Shown here piece after piece: positions 6,760 to 14,372 of a stretch of DNA of 38,887 nt. Numbering within the stretch: position 1 is the stretch's first letter; each line of letters begins with the position of its first letter. The DNA comes from Candidatus Kuenenia stuttgartensis (GTDB lineage: Bacteria; Planctomycetota; UBA11346): NCBI GenBank assembly GCA_945876185.1, contig CAMCMZ010000033.1, positions 1 through 38,887 on the forward strand. Direction: 5' to 3'. Both the position numbers and the translations under genes were made by a program. The notes under the pieces are model-generated. The model saw nothing but the letters and a program-made list of their open reading frames with translations. It was not told the origin of the DNA and searched no databases.

Positions 6760-8661
6760 TCAGTCCCCGATCACGCGGTAGCGCGCGAGCAGTTCGAGCC
6801 AGGTCGCGCGTTCGCCGGCGCAGCGGTGCAGGCGCACCGGGTCCTTGCGGTTCACCAGGGCGGTGAACGCCTGCGCCGGCGCGTTGGGCAGGCCGGCGAG
6901 TTCCTCCGCCAGTTCATCCCAGTTCTGCACCGCGCGGCGCAGCAGGTGCTCATCCGCGACCAGCGCGGCATCGGCAGGGTCGAGGCGGAACCCGTTCGCG
7001 GCGGCTTCGCGGAAGGTGGTATCGCAACGCGCGGCGAGGGAGGTGAGTTCATCCGCCAGGCGCGCGACCCCGGCCAAGGTGCCTTCGCGCTTGTCGGCTT
7101 CCATTCGCGCCAGCTCCTCGCCCAGCGCTTCAGCGAGCGAAGCATGGTAGAGCGCGGTGCAGGCATCGATGAGCGGCAGCAGGTCGCTGGCGGCTGCGGC
7201 CGCCTTGCGGCGCTTGAGCAGTTGCTGCAGATCGGCGGCGACGATCGCGGGCAGGGCGAGCACTCCGCCGCTGGCGTCGAGGCTGATCGACAGGGATGCC
7301 GGCGGCGGATCGCCGAGCTTTTCCCGCCACTGGGCGACCAGACCGACGAGTTCGCGGAACACTGCGCGCAGCTTGGGGACGTGGCGCGCAAGCACCGCCA
7401 CGCCCAAAGCCCAACGCGCTCGATCAGCATAGCTGGCGGTGTCGCGGGCGGCATCGCGGCAGGCGGCCATCATGCCGGGCAGGGTCTTGAACTCGTAGTC
7501 GGAACCGAACAGGCGCGGCCGGTAGCGCTTGGGATCAGGGCCGAGTTCGACCACCTGGCGCAGCTCGACCAGGGCCTTCGCACCCTCGGACAGATGCCGT
7601 TCGCAGACCTTGACCCAGTGCGCCTGGTCCTTGGTGGCGAGCGGGATCACGCGTTCGAGCTTGCGCACCGCCGCGACGAAAGGTGCCGCGTCCTGGCCTG
7701 ATTCCCACGCCGCCACCGCTTGGCGGTAGAGCGCGAGGCGGGCGTCGGGATCGGGATCTTCCGCAGCGAGGGTATCCAGGCGGTGCTGGGCCGCGGCGAC
7801 CTCTTCCATCAATTGGCGCCGGTCGCCTTCCAGGCCGGCGATGCGCTGGTGCAGCACGCGGGCGGCATCTTCCAGGGCACGGCGGGACTCATCGAGCTTG
7901 CTGACCTCGGCCAGGGCGGCCTGGGCCTCGGGCGGCAGCGGCGGCGGCTGCCCACGTTGCGCGACCTGGCGGATCGCCGTGAGGAACGTGGCGAACGCCT
8001 CGGCCACTTCGTCAGCACGCCGGCCGCCATCCTGGGCCATGGCGCGGTAGCGCTTGAGCAACCGCACCAGGCGCTCCGCCAACTGATCCGATTTCCCCGC
8101 CGCCTCGCCGATCTCGCCCAGGGCGGCGTCGACCACCGCCTGGGCGCGGGCGAGTTCGTCGCTGTGGGTCGCGGCCCCGAGCTGGGCCGTGCCGAGGTCG
8201 CTCTGATGCCGGCCGAGGTCAGAGATGAGTTGGTCGAGGCGCTGGCTGATCGCCTCGTGGCGCTGTTCCCACAGGTCATCGAGCGTGGTCAGCAGGTCGT
8301 GGGTCAGCGCCCCATCGGGCGGCGTGCCGGGCGGCAGGGCGGCGAGGCGGCGATTGAGCGCGTCGGCCTGCGCGCGGAAGTGCTTCGCCTCGTAGGCCGC
8401 TTCGTCGGTGCGGAAGCATGAGAAAAACGTCAGCCAGAGGTCCGCCGCGTCGCGCCCGACCTGCAGCAGGGCCGGCGCGTCGGCGCGCAGACTGGCCACC
8501 GCCTGGAGCGGATCGCTGACCAGGTGGCCACGTTCGCGGGCTGCGGCGAGCACGCTCGCAACCAGTCGTTCATGTGCCTGGCGCAGCGCGAGCAACGCCT
8601 GCGAGTGCTCTTCGCGGATCTGCCGCTCCAGCCGCATCACCGTGGTCGAAGGTCCAGGCAT
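6760..8661 (-). CDS. Coiled-coil protein of unknown function
   Basis: I do not recognise this 633-aa protein. It is rich in Ala, Leu, Glu, Arg and Gln with long helical, heptad-like stretches, for example residues about 1-40, 110-210 and 240-320. A more globular C-terminal half contains FGSDYEFKTLPGMM and a run of helices ending near GERATWLELLARYRVI. No signal peptide, transmembrane helix or nucleotide-binding loop is evident. The ORF is open up to 8769, but the first 36 residues there look non-coding, so I start at ATG 8661; ATG 8637 is a further option and neither has a clear Shine-Dalgarno. It follows the sigma/anti-sigma pair by 164 bp and leads directly into the GIY-YIG gene. Confidence 0.65.
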   Translation of the reverse strand: MPGPSTTVMRLERQIREEHSQALLALRQAHERLVASVLAAARERGHLVSDPLQAVASLRADAPALLQVGRDAADLWLTFFSCFRTDEAAYEAKHFRAQADALNRRLAALPPGTPPDGALTHDLLTTLDDLWEQRHEAISQRLDQLISDLGRHQSDLGTAQLGAATHSDELARAQAVVDAALGEIGEAAGKSDQLAERLVRLLKRYRAMAQDGGRRADEVAEAFATFLTAIRQVAQRGQPPPLPPEAQAALAEVSKLDESRRALEDAARVLHQRIAGLEGDRRQLMEEVAAAQHRLDTLAAEDPDPDARLALYRQAVAAWESGQDAAPFVAAVRKLERVIPLATKDQAHWVKVCERHLSEGAKALVELRQVVELGPDPKRYRPRLFGSDYEFKTLPGMMAACRDAARDTASYADRARWALGVAVLARHVPKLRAVFRELVGLVAQWREKLGDPPPASLSISLDASGGVLALPAIVAADLQQLLKRRKAAAAASDLLPLIDACTALYHASLAEALGEELARMEADKREGTLAGVARLADELTSLAARCDTTFREAAANGFRLDPADAALVADEHLLRRAVQNWDELAEELAGLPNAPAQAFTALVNRKDPVRLHRCAGERATWLELLARYRVIGD

Positions 8662-8825
8662 GGACGCCAGCCGTACCGGAAAGCGCGATGAATGCCAGCG
8701 CACGCGCCGTGCCGGACCATCCGTGGTTGTGGCAGCACAAGAGCTGTCGCGCAGCCTGGGCGGTGGCATTCATCCCCCGGCTTCAGGGCAGACCCAGCGG
8801 CGGTCGCCACCTGCGTCCATCAGGT

Positions 8826-9095
8826 TCAGGACCTTGGGAATGCGTCAGGGTCCAATCCCTGCCGCTTGAGGACGCGCCGGACCGAGGCTGAAACCGCTTC
8901 GGGACTGAGGTGATCGCCGGTGCACAGCTGAACCAGGCGTTGGATGACGGCCAACTGCTGACGGTACCTGCGGCAATGAGGACAGATCGTGACATGGAAG
9001 CGCAAGGTGACCAGTTCGCGCACCGCCAGCCGGCGGTCACAGGCGTCCGAGATCAGGCGGGTCGCGCTGGAACACATGAACATCGCGGAGATCAC
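8826..9095 (-). CDS. Small zinc-finger anti-sigma factor (ZAS/zf-HC2 type)
   Basis: 89-aa protein with the ZAS motif H-x3-C-x2-C (HVTICPHC, about residues 34-41) and an upstream Cys in SDACDRRL that could complete the zinc site. The pattern around it (LISDACDRRLAVRELVTLRFH) is typical of zinc-binding anti-sigma domains. There is no transmembrane helix, so it would act in the cytoplasm, as redox-type ZAS proteins do. The GTG start at 9095 overlaps the sigma-factor stop by four bases (GTGA), so the pair is translationally coupled and very likely a cognate sigma/anti-sigma couple. An in-frame ATG at 9083 is an alternative start. What it senses is unknown. Confidence 0.78.
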   Translation of the reverse strand: MISAMFMCSSATRLISDACDRRLAVRELVTLRFHVTICPHCRRYRQQLAVIQRLVQLCTGDHLSPEAVSASVRRVLKRQGLDPDAFPRS

Positions 9096-9670
9096 GGGGT
9101 CTGCCCCAGACCCTGCCGTTCGAGGCAGTCGCGCATGCGCAAGCGGGCCCGATGCAGCAGCACGGCCAGATTGCCGGGGGTGACCGCCAGCGTGGCGGCG
9201 GTTTCCGACGCCTCCATCCCATCGACCAGGCGGAAAAGCAGAGCATTGGCAGTCCGCACCGGGAGCGCCGCCAAGCAGAAGTTGATCAACCTCCGCAGTT
9301 CTCCCCGCTCGGATGCCGCTTCTGGATCCTCAGCCCAACGTCCAGGAACCATCCGCCACTTCCCGAGGCGGGTCCAATGCTGGGCGTCGAATTCCTGGTT
9401 GGTCTCGGGGTCGCGTGCCAGCGTCTGAAGACGGTCCGCGATCTTGTTGCGGAGGATGCCGATCAACCAGGTGCGCTGCTGCGAGGCGCCACGGAAAGAT
9501 GCCTGGCCCCGGATGGCCGCCAGCACGGTGTCATGGACCGCGTCCTCGGCGTCCTGGCGTTGGCGCAGACGCATCAGGGCATAGCGGGTCAAGGCGGGAA
9601 GGTGCGGCAGTATCCATTGGTGCTGCGCCAGTCCTGGACTTTGATCAGATGCGATGGGGTTGGCGGACAT
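9092..9670 (-). CDS. ECF-type sigma factor paired with a ZAS anti-sigma
   Basis: 192-aa sigma-70 family protein from the ATG at 9670. Region 2 is visible in RYALMRLRQRQDAEDAVHDT and SFRGASQQRTWLIGILRNKI; region 4 in LPVRTANALLFRLVDGMEAS and LAVLLHRARLRMRDCLE. The ORF extends upstream to 9790, but that part does not resemble a sigma factor and would overlap the divergent propeller gene, so I prefer 9670 (9706 is possible). The anti-sigma gene overlaps its 3' end. The secreted beta-propeller gene starts 118 bp away on the other strand, which makes it a plausible target of this sigma factor; that is inference. Confidence 0.88.
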   Translation of the reverse strand: MSANPIASDQSPGLAQHQWILPHLPALTRYALMRLRQRQDAEDAVHDTVLAAIRGQASFRGASQQRTWLIGILRNKIADRLQTLARDPETNQEFDAQHWTRLGKWRMVPGRWAEDPEAASERGELRRLINFCLAALPVRTANALLFRLVDGMEASETAATLAVTPGNLAVLLHRARLRMRDCLERQGLGQTP

Positions 9671-9788
9671 GGGCTGAAAGCTGCGGTCGGGGAGCCGACA
9701 ATCCATCTGTAATCTTGGAGGGTTGATGGGAGACCAATGAGATACCGCCACCAACCAATCCCCCCACCCGGCGGACAGGACCACACCC

Positions 9789-10748
9789 ATGCATCAAATC
9801 CCTTGCCTCCTCCTCGTCGTCTCGGCCACCGCCGCGGCGGCAGGCGAAGCCTATGCGTTCCGCGTTGTCGCCAGCGGGCTGAATGCTCCGACCGGCATCG
9901 CGGTGGATCGCTGGACCGCCTATGTCTCGGAAGTGCCGACCCCGGGGGTTCCGGGCAGCCAGGGCGGTCGCAATGGCATCATCGCCATCAACCAGACCAG
10001 CGGGAAGGTGCGCGATCTTCACCGCGGCGAGCCGGAACCCTTGAACCTGGCCCTGACTTGGGATCGCTCCTTGTATTGGACCTGCCGGACCGCTGGCGTC
10101 ATCCTGAAGCTCGATCTGGATGATCCGAACGGCCAGCCAACCCCATATCTGACCGGACTGAAAAACCCCACCGGCATAGCTTCATTCTGCCCGATCTGGG
10201 CCCCGACCACCCTCGTCTTCACCGAAGTGGCCACTCCCGGTCAACCCAACCCCGCGAACCGGGTGATGCGGATCAGCCCGGCCCGCACTGATTTCAGCTA
10301 CGACCAGGCCCAGATCCCGGCCTTCGCCTTTCTGGCCAGCGAAAATGACGACGGCGATCCCTATCCTGCAGATGTCGCCATCGGATCCGAGGGCATCTAT
10401 TGGACCTGCAAAAGCGCAGGGGTGATTGTGATGCGGGATCGGGCCAAACCCTATAGGAAAACAGTCATCGCCCGCGGCCTTTCCCAGCCGACCGGCATCG
10501 ACATCGACATCCATGGCAGGTCGCTCTACTTCACCGAGGTTCCCACTCCGGGTCGCGCCGGCAGCGCCGGTGGTTCCAATCGAGTGTCGCGCCTGGACCT
10601 GAAGACCAAGGCGGTGACCATCGTCCACTCCGGTGATCCCCAGCCGACCGACGTCGCGGTGACCCCAGATGGCCGGATCCTCTGGACATGCACCTCGGCC
10701 GGGGTCGTGGTCGAAGCAAAAGTCATCCCTCCCAAACCGAAGAAGTAG
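9789..10748 (+). CDS. Secreted six-bladed beta-propeller protein with alternating blades
   Basis: 319-aa protein with an N-terminal signal peptide (hydrophobic LLLVVSATAAAA, likely cleaved near residue 18-24), so it is exported. The rest consists of three A-B blade pairs. A blades carry PTGIAVD..YVSEVPTPG, VFTEVATPG and YFTEVPTPG; B blades carry LYWTCRTAGVI, IYWTCKSAGVI and ILWTCTSAGVV. That gives six blades in an alternating pattern, like the NHL/SMP-30/LDL-receptor-YWTD class of propellers. Each B blade has one Cys at the same place. It ends in a Lys/Pro-rich tail. No enzyme residues can be assigned; binding of a polymer or protein is a guess. It is transcribed divergently from a sigma/anti-sigma operon and followed by a strong hairpin. 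Confidence 0.75.
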   Translation: MHQIPCLLLVVSATAAAAGEAYAFRVVASGLNAPTGIAVDRWTAYVSEVPTPGVPGSQGGRNGIIAINQTSGKVRDLHRGEPEPLNLALTWDRSLYWTCRTAGVILKLDLDDPNGQPTPYLTGLKNPTGIASFCPIWAPTTLVFTEVATPGQPNPANRVMRISPARTDFSYDQAQIPAFAFLASENDDGDPYPADVAIGSEGIYWTCKSAGVIVMRDRAKPYRKTVIARGLSQPTGIDIDIHGRSLYFTEVPTPGRAGSAGGSNRVSRLDLKTKAVTIVHSGDPQPTDVAVTPDGRILWTCTSAGVVVEAKVIPPKPKK

Positions 10749-10780
10749 TACTCCAGCCGGGATTGAACGGGGCGGCTCCT

Positions 10781-10833
10781 GGCGCCGTCAAGCCGCGCGA
10801 CCCGGAATGACCCGGCCGCGCGGCTTGAGCGCC
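10781..10833. terminator. Strong hairpin after the propeller gene
   Basis: Perfect 12-bp stem TCAAGCCGCGCG (10788-10799) with CGCGCGGCTTGA (10817-10828), extended by GGCGC/GCGCC outside it. There is no T-tract. It lies in the 110-bp gap before larC, so it is a plausible transcript end or stabilising stem. Confidence 0.5.
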
Positions 10834-10858
10834 GGCCCGTCCCGACCACCCTGCCGGC

Positions 10859-12331
10859 ATGCGGACCCTGCTCATCGACATGCCCAGTGGCGTCGCCGGC
10901 GACATGCTGCTGGCGGCGCTCATCGATTGCGGCGCGGACCCGGATCGGCTGCGCGCCGATCTGGCCCGCCTGCTGCCGGTCGGGTTGACGGTGAAACGGA
11001 TCAGCAAGGGCGGACTGGCCGCGGTGCAGGTCGAGGTCGAGGCGGATCAGGAGGCGACCTGGAACCAGCCGACGCTGGTCGTCCCGGTGTCGCCGGTCGA
11101 CCTCAGCGCCGCCCGACCGGCGGAATCCCTGCCCCGATCAACGGCATTACCGCTGCTCGCCCAGGCGCATCCGCACCGGCCGTGGCGTGCGATCCGCGAT
11201 CTGCTCGCCGCTGCCGATCTGCCGGCGCGGGTGAAGGATCGCGCCCAGCGCGTCTTCCGCCTGCTCGCTCAGGCCGAGGGCGCGGTGCATGGCGTCGCGC
11301 CGGAGGACGTGGAATTCCACGAGGTCGGCGCGGTCGACGCCATCGCCGACGTGGTCGGCTGCTGCCTCGCCTTGGAATACCTGGGGATTGGCGAGGTCAT
11401 CGCCGGGCCGTTCACGCCCGGCCAGGGCACGGTGTCGTGCGCCCACGGCCGCATGCCGGTGCCGGTGCCGGCGGTGGCGGAGATCCTGAAACGGACCAAG
11501 GCGCCCTGCCGGATCCTGGGTTTCGAGACCGGTGAACTGACCACGCCGACCGGCGCCGCCCTGGTCGCCGCGCTGGCGACGCGGTTCATCGACGGCGAGG
11601 CGCCGCCCGGCAGGTTTCACGTCCGCGCCAGCGGCTTCGGCGCCGGCCAGCGCGAGATCCCGCGCCAGGTCAACGTGGTGCGCTGCCTGGTGCTCGAGGA
11701 TCTGGACGGCCCTGTTGCCCACGCGCCGGCGCCAGCCCACGCGCCGGCATCAGCGCTGGCCGCAGCGGCCGTGGCCGCTCGCTACGATGATGAGGATGCG
11801 GCGGACACCTCGCTGGGGCTGGCGTCCACAGCGCAGGTCCCGGCACCGACCGCGCCGGATCTCCTCACCGACCGGGTGGTCGAGCTGCGTTGCCAGCTCG
11901 ACGACGTGACGGGTGAACAGCTTGCGGATTTGCTCGATCGCGTGCTCGCCGCCGGGGCGCTTGATGCCTGGCACACGCCGGTGGTGATGAAGAAGGGTCG
12001 GCCCGGCGTGCTGTTCAGCCTGCTCGCCACCCCGCCCGAGCGCGAACGCCTGGCCCGGCTGGTTCTCACCCACTCGCCGGCGATCGGCCTGCGCTGGCTG
12101 GAACTCGATCGCTACGTCCTGCCGCGCCGGCAGGAAACGGTGCTCGTCGCCGGCCAGGCGATCCCGCTCAAGATCGTCCGCCGGCCCGACGGCGGCGAAC
12201 GGGCCAAGCCTGAAGCCGCCGCGGTCGCGGCGGCGGCGCACCATCTGGGCTGGGACTTCGCCCGCGTTGCGGCGGCGGCCCTGGCCGCCTGGCGGCCGGC
12301 CGCGCCCGCTCCGACCGACCTGCAGGCGTAG
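10859..12331 (+). CDS. larC: LarC, nickel insertion protein for the nickel-pincer cofactor
   Basis: 490-aa LarC (TIGR00299) family protein. LarC inserts nickel into the pyridinium bis-thiocarboxylate precursor to make the nickel-pincer nucleotide of lactate racemase-type enzymes. Visible family motifs are GVAGDMLLAALIDCG at the start, VEFHEVGAVDAIADVVG, GTVSCAHGRMPVPVPA, and ELTTPTGAALVAALATRF. In some lactobacilli the protein is made from two ORFs by frameshifting; here LarC1 and LarC2 parts are one continuous ORF, joined by an Ala/Pro-rich linker at about residues 285-335 (AHAPAPAHAPA). larB, larE and larA are not in the window, so it stands alone. The ATG at 10859 is the first good start. 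Confidence 0.88.
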   Translation: MRTLLIDMPSGVAGDMLLAALIDCGADPDRLRADLARLLPVGLTVKRISKGGLAAVQVEVEADQEATWNQPTLVVPVSPVDLSAARPAESLPRSTALPLLAQAHPHRPWRAIRDLLAAADLPARVKDRAQRVFRLLAQAEGAVHGVAPEDVEFHEVGAVDAIADVVGCCLALEYLGIGEVIAGPFTPGQGTVSCAHGRMPVPVPAVAEILKRTKAPCRILGFETGELTTPTGAALVAALATRFIDGEAPPGRFHVRASGFGAGQREIPRQVNVVRCLVLEDLDGPVAHAPAPAHAPASALAAAAVAARYDDEDAADTSLGLASTAQVPAPTAPDLLTDRVVELRCQLDDVTGEQLADLLDRVLAAGALDAWHTPVVMKKGRPGVLFSLLATPPERERLARLVLTHSPAIGLRWLELDRYVLPRRQETVLVAGQAIPLKIVRRPDGGERAKPEAAAVAAAAHHLGWDFARVAAAALAAWRPAAPAPTDLQA

Positions 12332-12404
12332 AGCCTTGCCGGCGGTACGGTTTGCCCGCGCCGCAGGGGGCGAGACTGGCGCCAACCCCCAACGGAGTCC
12401 CACC

Positions 12405-12881
12405 ATGGCCAAGTTCCCAGCATTTTCCCTGCCCGGCAGCGATGGCGCCACCTGGTCGCTGAAAGCCCTCGCCGGCACGCCCTTCGTGCTCTACTTCTAT
12501 CCCAAGGACATGACCCCCGGCTGCACCACTGAAAGCTGCAACTTCCGCGATCTCCAGCCGGACTTCACCAAGCTCGGGGTCAAGGTCTTCGGCATCAGCC
12601 CCGACTCGCTCGACAGCCACGCCAAGTTCATCGCTAAGGAAAATCTCAACTTCGTGCTGCTGGCTGACACCGAGAAGGAACTGGCGCTGAAATTGAACGT
12701 GTGGGTCGAGAAGACCAACTACGGCAAAACCTACATGGGCATCGAGCGCTCGACCTTCTTGGTTGGGGCCGATGGCGCCCTGGTCAGGGAATGGCGCAAG
12801 GTGAAGGTCGACGGCCACGTCGATGAGGTCGCCGCCGCGGTGAAGGAACTGGTGGCGGCCAAAGCCGCCGCGAAGAAATAA
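12405..12881 (+). CDS. bcp: Thioredoxin-dependent peroxiredoxin (Bcp/PrxQ)
   Basis: 158-aa cytoplasmic peroxiredoxin that reduces hydrogen peroxide and organic hydroperoxides using thioredoxin. The active-site loop DMTPGCTTESCNFRD holds the peroxidatic Cys and, five residues on, the resolving Cys, the C-x4-C arrangement of PrxQ/Bcp. YFYPKD before it and ERSTFLVGADG after it are also typical. Its start is the ATG at 12405 with GGAG about 8 nt upstream; the ORF is open further upstream but that part overlaps the end of larC. It ends three bases before the convergent ceramidase-like gene. A short Ala/Lys-rich tail closes it. Confidence 0.94.
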   Translation: MAKFPAFSLPGSDGATWSLKALAGTPFVLYFYPKDMTPGCTTESCNFRDLQPDFTKLGVKVFGISPDSLDSHAKFIAKENLNFVLLADTEKELALKLNVWVEKTNYGKTYMGIERSTFLVGADGALVREWRKVKVDGHVDEVAAAVKELVAAKAAAKK

Positions 12882-12884
12882 CCG

Positions 12885-14126
12885 TCAGCCGTCGATCTCG
12901 GCGATGAGTGCGGCGAGGGCATCGACCAGCGCCTCGCCATCGCCTGGCTTGCGGCCGATCGCTTTGGCGAAATCGATCTCGTAAATTCCCTCGGCAAACG
13001 ACTGCCGCGTCGGCCAGTAGCCGGTCCAGCCGTTGGCGTTGGTGGCGAGCAGCAGTGGCCGGCGGCAGCGCCGACGCAGGTCCGCACCCAGGGCTGAGAA
13101 CAACTCGACCGGCGCCGCCACCAACACCGCCGGCCCGATGCGCCAAGCAGCCACATCGAGTTCGATTTCACTCAGGTGGATGGTGCGGCCGACGGCGCGC
13201 AGGTCCTGCGCCTGGCCCGGCCGTGCTGCGTGCGCCAGGCAGGCCGCCAGGCTGCCCGCTGCCGCTCCAACCGGTTCGATCCCGGCGGGATCGACCTGGG
13301 TCGCGATCCAGGGATGGGTGTCGCCGCAGGCCCCGAGGACGAAAATGCCCTGTGCCCCGCCCAGGTGGGTGTCGAGATGCCGCAGCGCCGCGCCGGGCCA
13401 ATCGGCGCTCACCACCCGGCTGGTCTTGCCGAGAACGACCGGATGCGCGCCATGGTTGAGCACCACGATCGGCGCGCCGCCGTGGGCCCGGCGCAGGCTG
13501 AGCACGGTCAGGGCGGGATCGGCCGCCGGCCGCGGTGCCAGTTCTGGAGTCTCGTGCGGATTCCAGCAATAACGCACACCATCCGCTGAAACGACGCGCC
13601 GGTCATAGGCCAGTCCCACCGCAGCGCTGGCGGCAGCTGCGGTCACCGGCGCGAGCGATCCCCAGGCGCGCTCGGCGGCCTCGATCGCCTGCGCAACGAC
13701 GCTGGCCGCGTAGCGCTGGCCCGTCCCGTCCTTTCCCGCCGCGGTTATCCGCGCGGCGGTGTGCGGCAGGGCGAGGGCAAGGTCGGCGACCAGTTCGGGT
13801 TCGTCCAGGTTCGGCCCGCTGTGGGTGTGGGTGCACGCCACGACCACGCGCTCGCTGGAGAGACCGAGCCGCCGCGCGATCTCGGCGCGCAGCCGGCGGG
13901 CGAAGGGCACCGAGATCAGCAAGAGGTCGAGCGAGAGCAGGATCACGCCGCCACCGGCCACCCCGCCATCAACCGCCTGGTCGCCAGCGATCGCGAGCGC
14001 CCGGGCGAAGAGCGGATCGTGGATGCCGTCGTTGCCGGGCGCGAGGCGTTCCTGGCGGAAGTCGTACCCGAACAGGTCGACGTCGCGGGGTGGAGTGATC
14101 TCGACCTGGGAGAATCCGGCGCGCAT
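12885..14126 (-). CDS. Neutral/alkaline ceramidase-like protein (N-terminal domain family)
   Basis: 413-aa member of the neutral/alkaline non-lysosomal ceramidase family, which hydrolyses N-acyl linkages in ceramide-like lipids using zinc. Visible are AGFSQVEITPP with DVDLFGY at the start, VVVACTHTHSGPN (the His-x-His metal and catalytic loop), GACGDTHPW, and NGWTGYWPT with EGIYE near the end. Only the N-terminal catalytic family domain is present; the C-terminal Ig-like domain of canonical ceramidases is missing, as in many bacterial relatives of unknown substrate. No signal peptide is seen from the ATG at 14126, so it is probably cytoplasmic. A longer ORF to 14207 is open but unlike the family. 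It converges on bcp. Confidence 0.78.
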   Translation of the reverse strand: MRAGFSQVEITPPRDVDLFGYDFRQERLAPGNDGIHDPLFARALAIAGDQAVDGGVAGGGVILLSLDLLLISVPFARRLRAEIARRLGLSSERVVVACTHTHSGPNLDEPELVADLALALPHTAARITAAGKDGTGQRYAASVVAQAIEAAERAWGSLAPVTAAAASAAVGLAYDRRVVSADGVRYCWNPHETPELAPRPAADPALTVLSLRRAHGGAPIVVLNHGAHPVVLGKTSRVVSADWPGAALRHLDTHLGGAQGIFVLGACGDTHPWIATQVDPAGIEPVGAAAGSLAACLAHAARPGQAQDLRAVGRTIHLSEIELDVAAWRIGPAVLVAAPVELFSALGADLRRRCRRPLLLATNANGWTGYWPTRQSFAEGIYEIDFAKAIGRKPGDGEALVDALAALIAEIDG

Positions 14127-14184
14127 GGTCGCAGGCTGGCGTGGTCGTGGAGGGGGGCAATCCATCGTCGGCGGGTCGCAGCAA

Positions 14185-14270
14185 AGGGATGGCAACAGAG
14201 AGCACAAGGATCACATAGGCTGTGATTTGTGATCTTTGTGATCTTTGTGGCTACTGCCTTGCGGCAAAAA
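14185..14270. repeat. Short direct and inverted repeats upstream of the ceramidase-like gene
   Basis: In the 246-bp gap 14127-14372, GTGATCTTT occurs twice in tandem (14229-14237 and 14238-14246) after a GTGATTT. Together they face ACAAGGATCACA (about 14199-14210) as an imperfect inverted repeat. A small hairpin TGCC-ttgc-GGCA (14255-14266) followed by AAAAA comes next. The stretch is far more A+T-rich than its surroundings. Function is unknown; it may be a mobile-element remnant. No gene is seen in the gap. Confidence 0.5.
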
Positions 14271-14372
14271 GGTACGGCCTGTTCTTGGTGAAGGCGGCCT
14301 GGTTCTGCCGCGTCCTGCCGGCTCCATCCCGCTTCCGGCCGCCGGGGTGCGATCTAGCATCGTCCCAGCCGC

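Noticed and set aside
8687..8774. Distant inverted repeat GATGAATGCC/GGCATTCATC
   Set aside because: Only 10 bp over a long spacing; not clearly structured and near a non-coding extension.
10859..12331. LarC frameshift as in lactobacilli
   Set aside because: The ORF is continuous across the LarC1/LarC2 junction.
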